From Sphingomonas alpina (GTDB lineage: Bacteria; Pseudomonadota; Alphaproteobacteria; Sphingomonadales; Sphingomonadaceae), in NCBI RefSeq assembly GCF_014490665.1, contig NZ_CP061038.1, forward strand, positions 1,178,001 to 1,242,000: a stretch of 64,000 nt of DNA, written 5' to 3'. The position numbers were made by a program, and so were the translations under genes. Positions 1 to 8,496 of this stretch are shown here, in pieces; positions within the stretch are counted from its first letter, which is position 1, and every line of letters begins with the position of its first letter. Under the pieces are notes generated by a model. It saw only the letters and a program-made list of their open reading frames with translations. It was not told the DNA's origin and ran no database searches.

Positions 1-1476
1 AAGAATGGCCGTGTGGTGCATGTCGGCAAGATTGCGGGCCGCGGCACGCGGGAGATCGACGCGACCGGCCGTTATGTCTCGCCTGGCTTTATCGACATGA
101 TGGACCAGTCGGGCGGCGTGCTGCTCGAAAATGGCGATGCCGAGAACAAGCTGCGCATGGGCGTGACCACCGTCATTGCCGGCGAAGGCGGCACGCCGGT
201 CGATGCCGCGGAGATCTCCAACTATTTCAAGAAGCTCGAAAGCCAGGGTATTTCGGTCAATTTCGGCACTTACTATGCGTCGCATCAGGCGCGGGAAAAG
301 ATCATGGGCGATGCCGCGGGCGCGCCGACTCCCGCGCAGCTCGAGGCGATGCAAGGGGAAGTCAGGACCGCAATGCACGCAGGCGTGTTCGGGATCACCA
401 GCGCGCTGATCTATCCGCCGAGCAGCTTTCAGACGACCGCGGACCTGGTCTCGCTCGCCAAGGTCGCAGGCCAGTGCAACGGCTTTTATGCAACGCATAT
501 GCGCGACGAAAGTGCGAAGCTCGTCCCGGCGATCGAAGAAGCGATCGAGATCGGAGAAAAGGGCGGGGTGAAGGTCGAGATATTCCATCTCAAGGCCGCC
601 TATGCGCCGGAATGGGGCAAGCTGATGCCGCAGGCGGTCGCGGCGATCAACGCGGCGCGGGCGCGGGGCGTGGATGTGGCCGCGGATCTCTATCCCTATA
701 CGGCTGGCGGCACTGGCCTCGAAATCACTGCGCCGACCTGGGTCTGGGCCGATGGTGTCGAAAAGGGCATTGCGCGGCTGCGGGATCCCAAACAGCGCGA
801 GCGGATGAAGAAGGACCTTGCGGCGGGTTCGATGCCGGGCTGGTCCAATCTGGTCCATGCCTCTGGCGGCTGGAGCAATGTGCGGCTCGCCAATGGCTTC
901 AGCGCGAAATACGCGCAATATCACGGCCAGACCTTCGACAAGATCGGCGCGGCGCTGAAGCGCGACCCCGCCGATGCGGCATGGGATATCCTGCTCGAGG
1001 GGCTGCCCAACCGCTCCGTCGCGCTCTATTTCATGATCAACGAGAAGGATATCGAAACCGCGTTGCACCAGCCCTGGACCAGCATCGGCAGCGATGCGGC
1101 CGCATCGGTCAAGCTGGGTGGCATGGATGCGCTCGGCCTGCCGCATCCGCGCGCTTATGGCACCTTCCCGCGCGTCATCGCCGAATATGTGAAGCGCCGT
1201 CCGATCCTGTCGCTGGAAGACGCGGTGCGCAAGATGACCGGCTGGCCGGCGCAGCGCATGGGGTTGAGTGATCGCGGCCTGATCCGAGACGGCATGCATG
1301 CCGATATCGTGATCTTCGATCTGGCCAAGCTCGACGATGTCGCGAGCTGGGAAAAGCCGACCGCGCTGCCGACCGGGATCGACACTGTGATCGTCAACGG
1401 CGCGGTCACGATCGAGGGCGGCAAGCATACCGGCGCACGCAAGGGCGAGGTGCTCCGCCATAGCTGCGGCGATTGA
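1..1476 (+). CDS. N-acyl-D-amino-acid deacylase-like amidohydrolase (5' end outside window)
   Basis: The frame is open from base 1 and ends at TGA 1474-1476, so the start lies upstream; 491 codons are visible. The sequence resembles the D-aminoacylase branch of the amidohydrolase superfamily, which removes N-acyl groups from D-amino acids. Seen: the strand before the barrel ends in SPGFID, then YATHMRDES near 487-513, VEIFHLK near 574-594 and IGSDAA near 1084-1101, all typical of D-aminoacylases. The usual N-terminal metal ligand pair HxH after GFID is absent: the codons at 97-105 read M-M-D. It is followed by a serine hydrolase, a dipeptide epimerase and a prolidase-like protein on the same strand, which suggests turnover of D-residue or cell-wall peptides. 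The family is clear; the exact substrate is inferred. Confidence 0.85.
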   Translation, partial: KNGRVVHVGKIAGRGTREIDATGRYVSPGFIDMMDQSGGVLLENGDAENKLRMGVTTVIAGEGGTPVDAAEISNYFKKLESQGISVNFGTYYASHQAREKIMGDAAGAPTPAQLEAMQGEVRTAMHAGVFGITSALIYPPSSFQTTADLVSLAKVAGQCNGFYATHMRDESAKLVPAIEEAIEIGEKGGVKVEIFHLKAAYAPEWGKLMPQAVAAINAARARGVDVAADLYPYTAGGTGLEITAPTWVWADGVEKGIARLRDPKQRERMKKDLAAGSMPGWSNLVHASGGWSNVRLANGFSAKYAQYHGQTFDKIGAALKRDPADAAWDILLEGLPNRSVALYFMINEKDIETALHQPWTSIGSDAAASVKLGGMDALGLPHPRAYGTFPRVIAEYVKRRPILSLEDAVRKMTGWPAQRMGLSDRGLIRDGMHADIVIFDLAKLDDVASWEKPTALPTGIDTVIVNGAVTIEGGKHTGARKGEVLRHSCGD

Positions 1477-1508
1477 TACCAATGTGGCTTTGAGTGCATC
1501 TTCTTCTG

Positions 1509-1598
1509 TCATTCCCGCGAAAGCGGGAATCCCGCTTCTTCTCTTCTGTCTGCGAGAAAGGCAGCGGGATCCCCGCTTTCGCGGGGCTGACGGGGATG
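1509..1598. repeat. Pair of inverted REP-like hairpins
   Basis: There are two hairpins in opposite orientation. Left: ATTCCCGC-GAAA-GCGGGAAT at 1511-1530, a perfect 8-bp stem. Right: CCCCGC-TTTC-GCGGGG at 1571-1586, which is the same motif read from the other strand. Each is followed or preceded by the matching ATCCCGC box. This is the usual layout of sphingomonad REP/BIME elements between genes. It may also act as an mRNA 3' stabiliser or terminator after the deacylase gene. Confidence 0.75.
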
Positions 1599-1650
1599 AG
1601 TTAGTCAGGCGTCACTGCGTCCACGCGATACCATGACAAAGGAAGAGTGC

Positions 1651-3084
1651 ATGATCCGACACATTTCCGGAACCGGTCTTGCGGGCCTGGCGCTGCTGTT
1701 CTCGGCGCCGGCCCAGGCCGACCCGGTTCCCGCCGCGATTTCCGGCCCCGCCGATCTCGGCACGGCGGTCTCGGCGCAGATCGCCTGCGCCGGGATCTTC
1801 GTGACCGGGCGGGCCGAAGCGGATGTGCTGCGCGACGATGTCCAGGCGCTCGCGCCCTTCACCAAAGCGGTCACCCTGGCGGTCGACCGCAAGGATCACA
1901 CCGTCACCGCATCGGCCCCCGGCGCCGTGACGCGCACGGCATTGTACCGGCCGGCAGTGGGCTGCACCTTGCTGACCGGCAAGACCAGCCGCGACACGCT
2001 GCTGCGCCAATCGGCCGGCCTTGCGCCGTTGAAGCCGCAGGCCGCGAAGCCCTGGCCACTGGGCGACGTCCAGCCAAAGGGGCCGGGGCCAAAGGTCGAC
2101 AAGGCGGCGCTCGACCGGGCGGTCAACCAGGCCTTTGTCGAGCAGAACAAGGGCGGATATCCCGACACCCGCGCGATCGTCGTGGTGCAGGGCGGGCGGA
2201 TCGTCGCCGAGCAATATGCCCCGGGCTTCGATCGCAATAGCGAATTGCTTGGCTGGTCGGCGAGCAAGAGCATAGCCGGCACATTGGTCGGCCTGCTGGT
2301 CGATGACGGCGTGCTTAAGCTCGATGCACCGGCGCCGGTGCCGGAATGGCAGGGCGCGGGCGATCCGCGCGGCAAGATCACCTTGCGCCAGCTGCTGACC
2401 ATGTCGAGCGGCCTGCGTTTCGTCGAGAGCTATGAGCCCGGCAATGATTCGATCAACATGCTGTTCGCCGCGCCCGATATGGGCGCGCTGGCGGCAGCAT
2501 TGCCGCAGGACAAGGCGCCGGGTTCGGCGTGGAGCTATTCGTCGGGCACGACCAATATCCTGTCGCGCATCGTGTTCAACGCGACTGGCGGGTCGCTCGA
2601 GGCGGCGACGCGGTTCGCGCGCAAGCGCCTGTTCGAACCTCTCGGCATGACGAGCACGCTGATCGAACCGGATGAATCCGGCGTGCCGGTCGGCAGTTCC
2701 TATGCCTATGCCACCGCGCGCGACTGGGCGCGGTTCGGTCAGCTCTATCTGAATGGCGGCATGGTGGGGAAAAAGCGGCTGCTGTCATCGGCATGGATCG
2801 ACTTCGTCCACACTCCGACCGCGGCCGCGCCCCGGCCCTTTTACAGTGGGCAATTCTGGCTCAATCGCGGCGACGATGCCGGGGAACGCCGCCGGCTGTT
2901 CAAGGATCTGCCGGTCGATACCTTCATGGCGATGGGGCATAATTATCAGATGGTCGCAGTGATCCCGTCACGTGATGCGGTCATCGTCCGGCTTGGCTGG
3001 ACGCCGGAGGGGCAGACCTTCGATTACAACACCTATCTCTCCCGCATCGTGGCCGCACTGGCTCCCGGTACGGGCGCTCAATGA
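1651..3084 (+). CDS. Secreted serine hydrolase, beta-lactamase class C / NylB-like
   Basis: This 477-residue protein has an N-terminal signal peptide ending near AQA. I chose ATG 1651 because GGAAGAG lies just upstream, although an in-frame ATG exists at 1633. Residues 203-206 read SASK, the SxxK catalytic serine and lysine. A later WSYSSG segment supplies the tyrosine, and GHNY lies near the C-terminus. The pattern resembles 6-aminohexanoate-dimer hydrolase (NylB) and related esterase/D-peptidases. The N-terminal ~150 residues show no family I recognise. It lies between the deacylase and the epimerase on one strand, which fits periplasmic hydrolysis of small peptides or amides. The substrate is unknown. 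Confidence 0.85.
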   Translation: MIRHISGTGLAGLALLFSAPAQADPVPAAISGPADLGTAVSAQIACAGIFVTGRAEADVLRDDVQALAPFTKAVTLAVDRKDHTVTASAPGAVTRTALYRPAVGCTLLTGKTSRDTLLRQSAGLAPLKPQAAKPWPLGDVQPKGPGPKVDKAALDRAVNQAFVEQNKGGYPDTRAIVVVQGGRIVAEQYAPGFDRNSELLGWSASKSIAGTLVGLLVDDGVLKLDAPAPVPEWQGAGDPRGKITLRQLLTMSSGLRFVESYEPGNDSINMLFAAPDMGALAAALPQDKAPGSAWSYSSGTTNILSRIVFNATGGSLEAATRFARKRLFEPLGMTSTLIEPDESGVPVGSSYAYATARDWARFGQLYLNGGMVGKKRLLSSAWIDFVHTPTAAAPRPFYSGQFWLNRGDDAGERRRLFKDLPVDTFMAMGHNYQMVAVIPSRDAVIVRLGWTPEGQTFDYNTYLSRIVAALAPGTGAQ

Positions 3085-3125
3085 TCTGAAACCGCCAATG
3101 ATCTGAAACCAAAGGACTATCGACA

Positions 3126-4136
3126 ATGACTGTGCGCACCCGGCTGTCGCTCGATTATGTGGTTGAATCGCTGCCGCTGGCCAAGCCGTTCCGCATTTCC
3201 GGCCATGTCTTCACAGAAACCCCGGTGGTGGTGGTGACGATTTCCGATGGCGACCATATCGGGCGCGGTGAGGCAGCGGGGGTCTATTATCTCGGCGATG
3301 ACGTCGCCGCGATGAGCGCCGCGATCGATGGCGTGCGCGATGCGGTCGGGGCCGGGGCGACGCGCGAGCAGTTGCTGCAATTGCTGCCCGCGGGCGGTGC
3401 GCGCAACGCGATCGATTGCGCGCTGTGGGAACTGGAAGCGCGGCGCAGCGGCACCCCGGTCTGGGAAAGCGCGGGCGTGCCGCAGCCTTGCCCGCTGCGC
3501 ACCACCTTTACGCTCGGCGCCGACGATCCGGAGGTCATGGCGGCGGGCGCCCGGAGCTATGCCCAGGCGATCGCGCTGAAGCTCAAGCTCACTGGCGATC
3601 TCGATACCGATATCGCACGAGTGCAGGCGGTGCGCGCGGCACGGCCGGAATGCTGGATCGGCGTGGACGCCAATCAGGGCTTTGCGATCGGGGATCTCGA
3701 CACGCTGGTCGCGGCGCTGGTGGCGGCAGATGTGCAATTGCTCGAACAGCCGTTGGCACGTGGCCGCGAAGCCGATCTCGACGGCTATCAATGCCCGATT
3801 CCGCTCGCTGCGGATGAAAGCGCGCTGACCCTTGGCGATGTCGAGGGGCTGGTCGGCCGGTTCAGCGTGGTCAATATCAAGCTCGATAAATGCGGCGGGC
3901 TGACCGAAGGACTGGCGATCGCACGCCGCGCACGCGAACTCGGACTTGGTGTGATGGTCGGCAATATGGTCGGGTCGAGCCTGGCGATGGGGCCGGCCTT
4001 TGTGCTTGGGCAGCTCTGCGACATCGTCGATCTCGACGGCCCGATTTTCCTTGCCGCCGACCGTGTCCCGTCGATCCGCTATGAACATGGCAATGCCTGG
4101 TGCGGCGAGGATATCTGGGGCCGCACGGTCGCCTGA
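3126..4136 (+). CDS. Dipeptide epimerase (enolase superfamily, L-Ala-D/L-Glu type)
   Basis: This 336-residue protein has the mandelate-racemase/enolase fold. The visible catalytic set is K-L-K in ALKLKL (about residues 156-158), the metal ligands D in GVDANQ, E in LLEQPL and D in AADESA, and the second lysine in NIKLDK. Together these are the signature of dipeptide epimerases, which invert the alpha carbon of the second residue in dipeptides such as L-Ala-D-Glu. AAAGGA lies upstream of the ATG at 3126. The gene is 41 bp after the serine hydrolase, and the next ORF begins close to its end, so one transcript is likely. Together the set points to recycling of D-residue dipeptides. Confidence in the family is high; the exact dipeptide specificity cannot be read from sequence. 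Confidence 0.9.
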   Translation: MTVRTRLSLDYVVESLPLAKPFRISGHVFTETPVVVVTISDGDHIGRGEAAGVYYLGDDVAAMSAAIDGVRDAVGAGATREQLLQLLPAGGARNAIDCALWELEARRSGTPVWESAGVPQPCPLRTTFTLGADDPEVMAAGARSYAQAIALKLKLTGDLDTDIARVQAVRAARPECWIGVDANQGFAIGDLDTLVAALVAADVQLLEQPLARGREADLDGYQCPIPLAADESALTLGDVEGLVGRFSVVNIKLDKCGGLTEGLAIARRARELGLGVMVGNMVGSSLAMGPAFVLGQLCDIVDLDGPIFLAADRVPSIRYEHGNAWCGEDIWGRTVA

Positions 4137-4177
4137 GTGCGCAAACAGTCAATGATAACGGAATGGGGAGGGTGCAG

Positions 4178-5485
4178 ATGAAGACGGCCATATTGGCGGC
4201 AATGATGTGCGCGACGGCGGTCCAGCCGCTTGCGGCGCAGGGCCCGGCGGGGCAGGGGGAGCCAGCACCCCGGACCTATATCCAGGCCGGGCGGCTGCTT
4301 GCCGATCCGGCCAGCGGGCGGGTCGAGAGCAGCAAGACGATCGTGGTCGAGGGCGGCCGCGTCGTCGAAATCCGCGACGGCTTTGTCGGCGACGGCAAGG
4401 TGATCGACCTGCGCGACAGCTTCGTCATGCCCGGCTTCATCGACAGTCACGTGCACATCACCTTCCAGTCCGGCCCCACCAGCCAGCTCGACGCAGTGAC
4501 CAAGTCGGCGACCGATCAGGCCTTTGACGGACTGGTCTATGCGCAGCGCACGCTCCGTGCCGGGTTCACCACCGTCGTCGACCTGGGCGCCGATCCGCTG
4601 GCGATCAACGCGCTGCGCGATGCCATCGCGGCCGGCAAGGTGACGGGGCCGCGGATCATCGCGGCGGGCGGCGTCGCGGCGCATGGCGGGCATGGCGACA
4701 TCCATGGCTATCGCCAGGAAATCCTCGACCTGTTTCGCGCGCCCACGCTGTGCTCGGGCGCCGATGAATGCGCGCGCGCAGTTCGGCTCGCGGTGCAGAG
4801 CGGGGCCGACATCATCAAGACCGCATCGACCGGCGGCGTGATGTCCAATACCGCGGCGGGGCTGGGCCAGCAGATGAGCGACGCCGAGCTGGTCGCGATC
4901 GTCGAGACCGCGCATCATCTCGGGCGCAAGGTGGCGGCGCATGCGCACGGCACCGACGGGGTCAATGCCGCGCTTCGCGCCGGCGTCGATTCGGTCGAGC
5001 ACGGCACGTATCTCGATGCGGAATCGATCCGGCTGTTCAAGGCAAAGGGCAGCTATCTCGTGCCGACCCTGTTGGCGGGCGACACCGTCAAGCGGCAGGC
5101 GGAAACTGCCGACTGGATGCCGGCAAATGTTCGCGCCAAGGCACGGATCGTCGGCCCGCTGATGATCGACGCGCTGCGCCGCGCGCATGAAGGCGGTGTG
5201 AAGATCGCCTTCGGCACCGATTCCGCCGTATCGCCGCACGGCGAGAATGCCCGCGAATTCGCGCTGATGACGAAGGCGGGCCTCACCCCGATCGAAGTGA
5301 TCCGGTCGGCGACAGTCTGGGGCGCGACGCATATCGGCCTCCAGGATGAAATCGGTACGCTCGCCACGGGCAAGGCTGCCGACATCGTAGCGGTGAAAGG
5401 CGACCCGCTCAGTGATGTCAGGGCGCTCGAGGCGATGGCATTCGTCATGAAGGGCGGCGTGGTGACGCGCGCGGTCGGAGAATAG
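4178..5485 (+). CDS. Secreted metal-dependent amidohydrolase, prolidase/imidazolonepropionase-like
   Basis: This 435-residue protein has a signal peptide ending in LAAQ. ATG 4178 is preferred over upstream in-frame starts because GGGAGG sits at 4166-4171 and the signal peptide starts there. Motifs of the amidohydrolase superfamily are all present: HVH at residues 91-93, IIKTASTGG (lysine ligand region), AAHAHG, VEHGTY and FGTDS. This set matches the Xaa-Pro dipeptidase / organophosphate-acid-anhydrolase-like amidohydrolases found in sphingomonads. It is the fourth gene of the peptide-catabolism cluster. Likely reaction: hydrolysis of a dipeptide or acyl amide in the periplasm. The substrate is inferred only from neighbours. 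Confidence 0.88.
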   Translation: MKTAILAAMMCATAVQPLAAQGPAGQGEPAPRTYIQAGRLLADPASGRVESSKTIVVEGGRVVEIRDGFVGDGKVIDLRDSFVMPGFIDSHVHITFQSGPTSQLDAVTKSATDQAFDGLVYAQRTLRAGFTTVVDLGADPLAINALRDAIAAGKVTGPRIIAAGGVAAHGGHGDIHGYRQEILDLFRAPTLCSGADECARAVRLAVQSGADIIKTASTGGVMSNTAAGLGQQMSDAELVAIVETAHHLGRKVAAHAHGTDGVNAALRAGVDSVEHGTYLDAESIRLFKAKGSYLVPTLLAGDTVKRQAETADWMPANVRAKARIVGPLMIDALRRAHEGGVKIAFGTDSAVSPHGENAREFALMTKAGLTPIEVIRSATVWGATHIGLQDEIGTLATGKAADIVAVKGDPLSDVRALEAMAFVMKGGVVTRAVGE

Positions 5486-5730
5486 CGGGCAGGCTGGTCG
5501 GGGCGATCACCGACCCGGCCAGCATGCTTTGCGCGATTCAAGTCACTGTCGAGCCTGTCATATCTGCCCTCCCACATGGATGCGTAGCATGCCGCGTAAG
5601 GCGCATCCGGGGTAGGGATTGAATCGAGCTCATCAGGAACGCTTCCGCAATTTCCCGATTTTCCCGCAAGCGCGCCGCAGAATTCCCATGGCGACGGGAA
5701 TTTGGTGCAATCCTCGACGCCCAATTCAAG
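5486..5730. other. Non-coding stretch upstream of the second serine hydrolase
   Basis: No credible gene is visible on either strand here. A terminator for the preceding cluster is not obvious. The downstream end of the gap (5731-5774) carries a promoter and inverted repeat, listed separately. Confidence 0.5.
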
Positions 5731-5774
5731 TTGACAATTTTCTAATTGGGATCATACTATTTCCAAATTAGAAA
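5731..5774 (+). promoter_or_regulatory. Candidate promoter with overlapping inverted-repeat operator
   Basis: TTGACA at 5731-5736 is a perfect -35 box. A weak -10 (CATACT 5753-5758 or TACTAT 5755-5760) follows at normal spacing. An inverted repeat overlaps it: TTTCTAATTGGGA (5739-5751) against TTCCAAATTAGAAA; the arms match at 12 of 13 positions around a 10-nt centre. The stretch is AT-rich in a GC-rich genome. It lies about 75 bp upstream of the serine hydrolase ATG. A repressor bound here would cover the -10. Confidence 0.55.
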
Positions 5775-5848
5775 TATTATCAAAGATCGCGCTTCGCATC
5801 TGGTCTGGCAATTCCGGCCGCGAAAGCGAAAGGGAAGGGTCGTTGGAT

Positions 5849-7831
5849 ATGCGCTCATTCAAGTTGCTCGCGTCGCTGGCATTGATGCTGATCGGCGGCG
5901 GTGTGGCGGCCCAACTCGCGCCATCCCCTGCGGCCTCGGTCTCGCCCCGGCAGCAGGCCGCCCCATCGCTACCCGTTGCCGCTCCGGGCGGACAGGCGTT
6001 GACGAAGCAGGATCTGGATAGCTGGCTCGACGGCTTCCTGCCCTATGCGCTCGCCAAGGGCGATGTCGCCGGCGGCGTGGTCGTAGTGGTCAAGGACGGC
6101 CAGATCGTGACCAAGCGTGGCTTCGGTTATGCCGATGTCGCCACGCGCAAGCCGGTCGACCCCGATCTTACCCTGTTCCGGCCCGGCTCGGTATCGAAGC
6201 TGTTCACCTGGACTGCCGTCATGCAGCAGGTAGAGGCGGGCAAGATCGATCTCGACGCCGATGTGAACAAATATCTCGACTTCAGGATTCCGCTGAAGGA
6301 CGGTCTGCCCGTCACCATGCGCCAGATCATGACGCACACCACCGGGTTCGAGGAACATGGCAAATATACCATGTTCAACGATCCGAAATATCTGATCCCG
6401 CTGGACGACTATGTGAAGAACGGGCTGCCCCGGCGCGTCTTTACCCCCGGCACGACGCCGTCCTATTCCAACTACGCCACGACCCTGGCCGGCTATATCG
6501 TCCAGCGCGTGTCGGGGATGCCGTACAACGACTATGTCGAGCAGCGCATTTTCAAGCCGCTCGGCATGGCGCACTCGACCTTTCGCCAGCCGCTGCCCGG
6601 GCAATTCCTGCCGCTGATGGCCACCGGTTATATGGAGGCCTCGGGAGAGCCGCGTAAATTCGAGATCCTGGCGACCGTCCCGGCCGGCGCGCTGTCGTCA
6701 TCCGGCACCGATATGGCTCGTTTCATGATGGCGCACCTCAACCAGGGGGCGGGGCTGATGAAGCCTGAAACCGCGCGCCTGATGCACAATAGCCCACTCA
6801 CTCTGTTGCCGCCGCTCAACCGGATGGAGCTCGGCTTCTTCGAAACCAACATCAATGGCCGTCAGGTCATCGCCCATCTCGGCGATACGATGGCTTTCCA
6901 CACCGCACTTCACCTGTTCATGAATGAGAATGTCGGCGTGTACGCATCGTTCAACAGCATGGGCAAGGATCGCTCGGTCGGCTCGGTGCGCCGTGCATTG
7001 TTCGAAGGGTTCGCCGATCGCTATTTCCCCAATATCGCGCCGGCCGACGGCAGGGTCGATGCGAAGGCCGCGGCCGAGCACGCGAAGATGATGGTTGGCA
7101 ACTGGCTGAATAGCCGCCGGTCGGAAACGACCATCTTTGCCTCGCTCAAGCTGCTGGGCCAGGTATCGATCACGGTGGGGCCGAAGGGCGAACTGATCGT
7201 TCCCTCTGCCCGTGGCATGGATCGCGAGCCGATGAAATGGGTCGAGATCGCTCCGTTCGTTTGGCGCAATGTAGGGGGGCATGAGAGGCTCGCCGCCAAG
7301 GTTGTCGATGGGAAGGTGGTCCGCTGGAGCATGGACGGCATGTCGCCCTTCATGGTCTATGATCGCGCACCCGCGTCGCAATCCTCGGCCTGGCTGCTGC
7401 CGTTGCTCTATGCGGCCATGGGCGTCCTGCTGCTCACCCTGCTGCACTGGCCGGTGTCCGCACTGATCCGCCGCCGCTACAAGGCGCCACTCACATTGCA
7501 GGGCCGCTCGCTGCTCGCCTATCGCGGCGTACGGCTCGGGTCCGGGCTTGTGCTGGCGGTGCTTGGCGGCTGGGTCTGGGCCAGCGCCTGGCTCTCCAAC
7601 CTCGACAATATGACGTCCCGCTCGGATGTGCAGATGTGGTCGCTGCAGATCATCGGCCTGATCGTGTTCGTCGGCGCCGTGCTGCTGGCGGGCTGGAACC
7701 TGTTGCTCGCCGTGCGGGAAAAGCGCGGCTGGTTCGGCAAGCTCTGGGCGGTGCTGATCCTGATTGCGACGCTTACCGTATTGTATGTCGCCTGGACCTT
7801 CGGCTTGCTGTCGATGTCGGTGAATTTCTAA
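5849..7831 (+). CDS. Serine hydrolase (beta-lactamase family) with four-helix membrane tail
   Basis: This 660-residue protein has a signal peptide followed by a beta-lactamase/D-alanyl-D-alanine carboxypeptidase-like domain: SVSK (SxxK) within RPGSVSKLF and YSN in PSYSNYA are the catalytic motifs. After a linker, four hydrophobic helices occupy roughly residues 515-660. ATG 5849 is preferred over TTG 5843 because AGGGAAGGG at 5831-5839 is correctly spaced for it. The architecture suggests a membrane-anchored periplasmic esterase or peptidase. It stands alone behind its own promoter and ends before a hairpin terminator, facing the TonB receptor. It could act with the peptide cluster upstream, but the operon is separate. 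Substrate unknown. Confidence 0.85.
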   Translation: MRSFKLLASLALMLIGGGVAAQLAPSPAASVSPRQQAAPSLPVAAPGGQALTKQDLDSWLDGFLPYALAKGDVAGGVVVVVKDGQIVTKRGFGYADVATRKPVDPDLTLFRPGSVSKLFTWTAVMQQVEAGKIDLDADVNKYLDFRIPLKDGLPVTMRQIMTHTTGFEEHGKYTMFNDPKYLIPLDDYVKNGLPRRVFTPGTTPSYSNYATTLAGYIVQRVSGMPYNDYVEQRIFKPLGMAHSTFRQPLPGQFLPLMATGYMEASGEPRKFEILATVPAGALSSSGTDMARFMMAHLNQGAGLMKPETARLMHNSPLTLLPPLNRMELGFFETNINGRQVIAHLGDTMAFHTALHLFMNENVGVYASFNSMGKDRSVGSVRRALFEGFADRYFPNIAPADGRVDAKAAAEHAKMMVGNWLNSRRSETTIFASLKLLGQVSITVGPKGELIVPSARGMDREPMKWVEIAPFVWRNVGGHERLAAKVVDGKVVRWSMDGMSPFMVYDRAPASQSSAWLLPLLYAAMGVLLLTLLHWPVSALIRRRYKAPLTLQGRSLLAYRGVRLGSGLVLAVLGGWVWASAWLSNLDNMTSRSDVQMWSLQIIGLIVFVGAVLLAGWNLLLAVREKRGWFGKLWAVLILIATLTVLYVAWTFGLLSMSVNF

Positions 7832-7844
7832 AGTCGGGACTGAA

Positions 7845-7884
7845 ATCCGGGTGGTAGCCGAACACTTCGGCTTGCCGCCCGGAT
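7845..7884 (+). terminator. Long hairpin after serine hydrolase
   Basis: ATCCGGG (7845-7851) pairs with CCCGGAT (7878-7884), and inside it GCCGAA (7857-7862) pairs with TTCGGC (7866-7871) around a 3-nt loop. It begins 14 nt after the stop codon. There is no run of T after it, so it may be a weak terminator or a 3'-end stabiliser. Confidence 0.5.
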
Positions 7885-7992
7885 CAATTCGGACTCTGAA
7901 GCATCGCCGGTTGGAGTGTGGGATCGCTCGCTCAACCCCCTAAGGACAGATCAACTCGGTCCACAGACGGCGCAAGTTAACTCCATCGCCCG

Positions 7993-8080
7993 GCGGCACC
8001 CTTGCCGCGGCAACATCGATCTGCGGCACCCTTGCCGCGGCAACATCGATCTGCGGCACCCTTGCCGCGGCAACATCGAT
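7993..8080. repeat. Tandem repeat, 3 copies of a 30-bp unit with an internal palindrome
   Basis: Three head-to-tail copies start at 7993, 8023 and 8053; the copies are identical through the first 28 bases. Each contains the perfect 12-bp palindrome TTGCCGCGGCAA (first copy 8002-8013) followed by CATCGAT. No unique spacers separate the copies, so this is a minisatellite, not a CRISPR array. It lies between convergent genes. Confidence 0.9.
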
Positions 8081-8183
8081 TCAACGCAGCGGCATAATGC
8101 AGCACTGTGGAGGTAAGACGAGACGCCGGCCAGGCGCTCTTCCCGCTCTTTCACATGGCCGCGAAAACGCCGGGCGACCATCG

Positions 8184-8350
8184 CCCCTGTTTCGATCAAG
8201 ACGGCCCCTGTTATTGCCCCTGTTCCACCCCTGTTTCCATAACAGGGGATGGGCCAGTCATGTCACTGAAAACAGGCGCATAATCCGGCAATCGGATCCA
8301 ACATAACAGGGGCGGGAAAATACAACGCCGAAAACAGGGGATAACAGGGG
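8184..8350. repeat. Cluster of CCCCTGTT octamers, forward then inverted
   Basis: Exact CCCCTGTT copies start at 8184, 8205, 8217 and 8228. Inverted copies AACAGGGG start at 8241, 8305, 8333 and 8343, with a one-mismatch copy at 8271. Many extend to ACCCCTGTT or TAACAGGGG. The stretch lies in the intergenic space between the convergent serine hydrolase and TonB receptor. A second cluster with the same layout is at 60303-60481. Function unknown. Confidence 0.9.
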
Positions 8351-8423
8351 CCAACCCTGGGCCAGTCAGCGGATGTGGCAGGCCACTGGCCATCATAGGC
8401 TGGCTCTTCGGGCCTGAAATGCT

Positions 8424-8456
8424 TCGGGGCAGCGGTGGATCGCACCGCTGCCCCGA
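8424..8456 (-). terminator. Perfect 14-bp hairpin downstream of TonB receptor
   Basis: Bases 8424-8437 pair with 8443-8456 without mismatch around a 5-nt loop. It lies about 40 nt beyond the stop codon of the minus-strand receptor gene. No clear T-run follows on that strand, so factor-independent termination is likely but not certain. Confidence 0.6.
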
Positions 8457-8496
8457 TGGCCGTCTCATGAAGTCCGCTTGGGAGCGGTCGTAGCGA

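Noticed and set aside
4079..5332. Long open frame on the minus strand
   Set aside because: It lies fully antisense to the amidohydrolase gene, is arginine- and proline-rich as expected of a GC-rich shadow, and has no motif.
7993..8080. Possible CRISPR array
   Set aside because: The repeats abut with no unique spacers and there are no cas genes; it is a tandem repeat.
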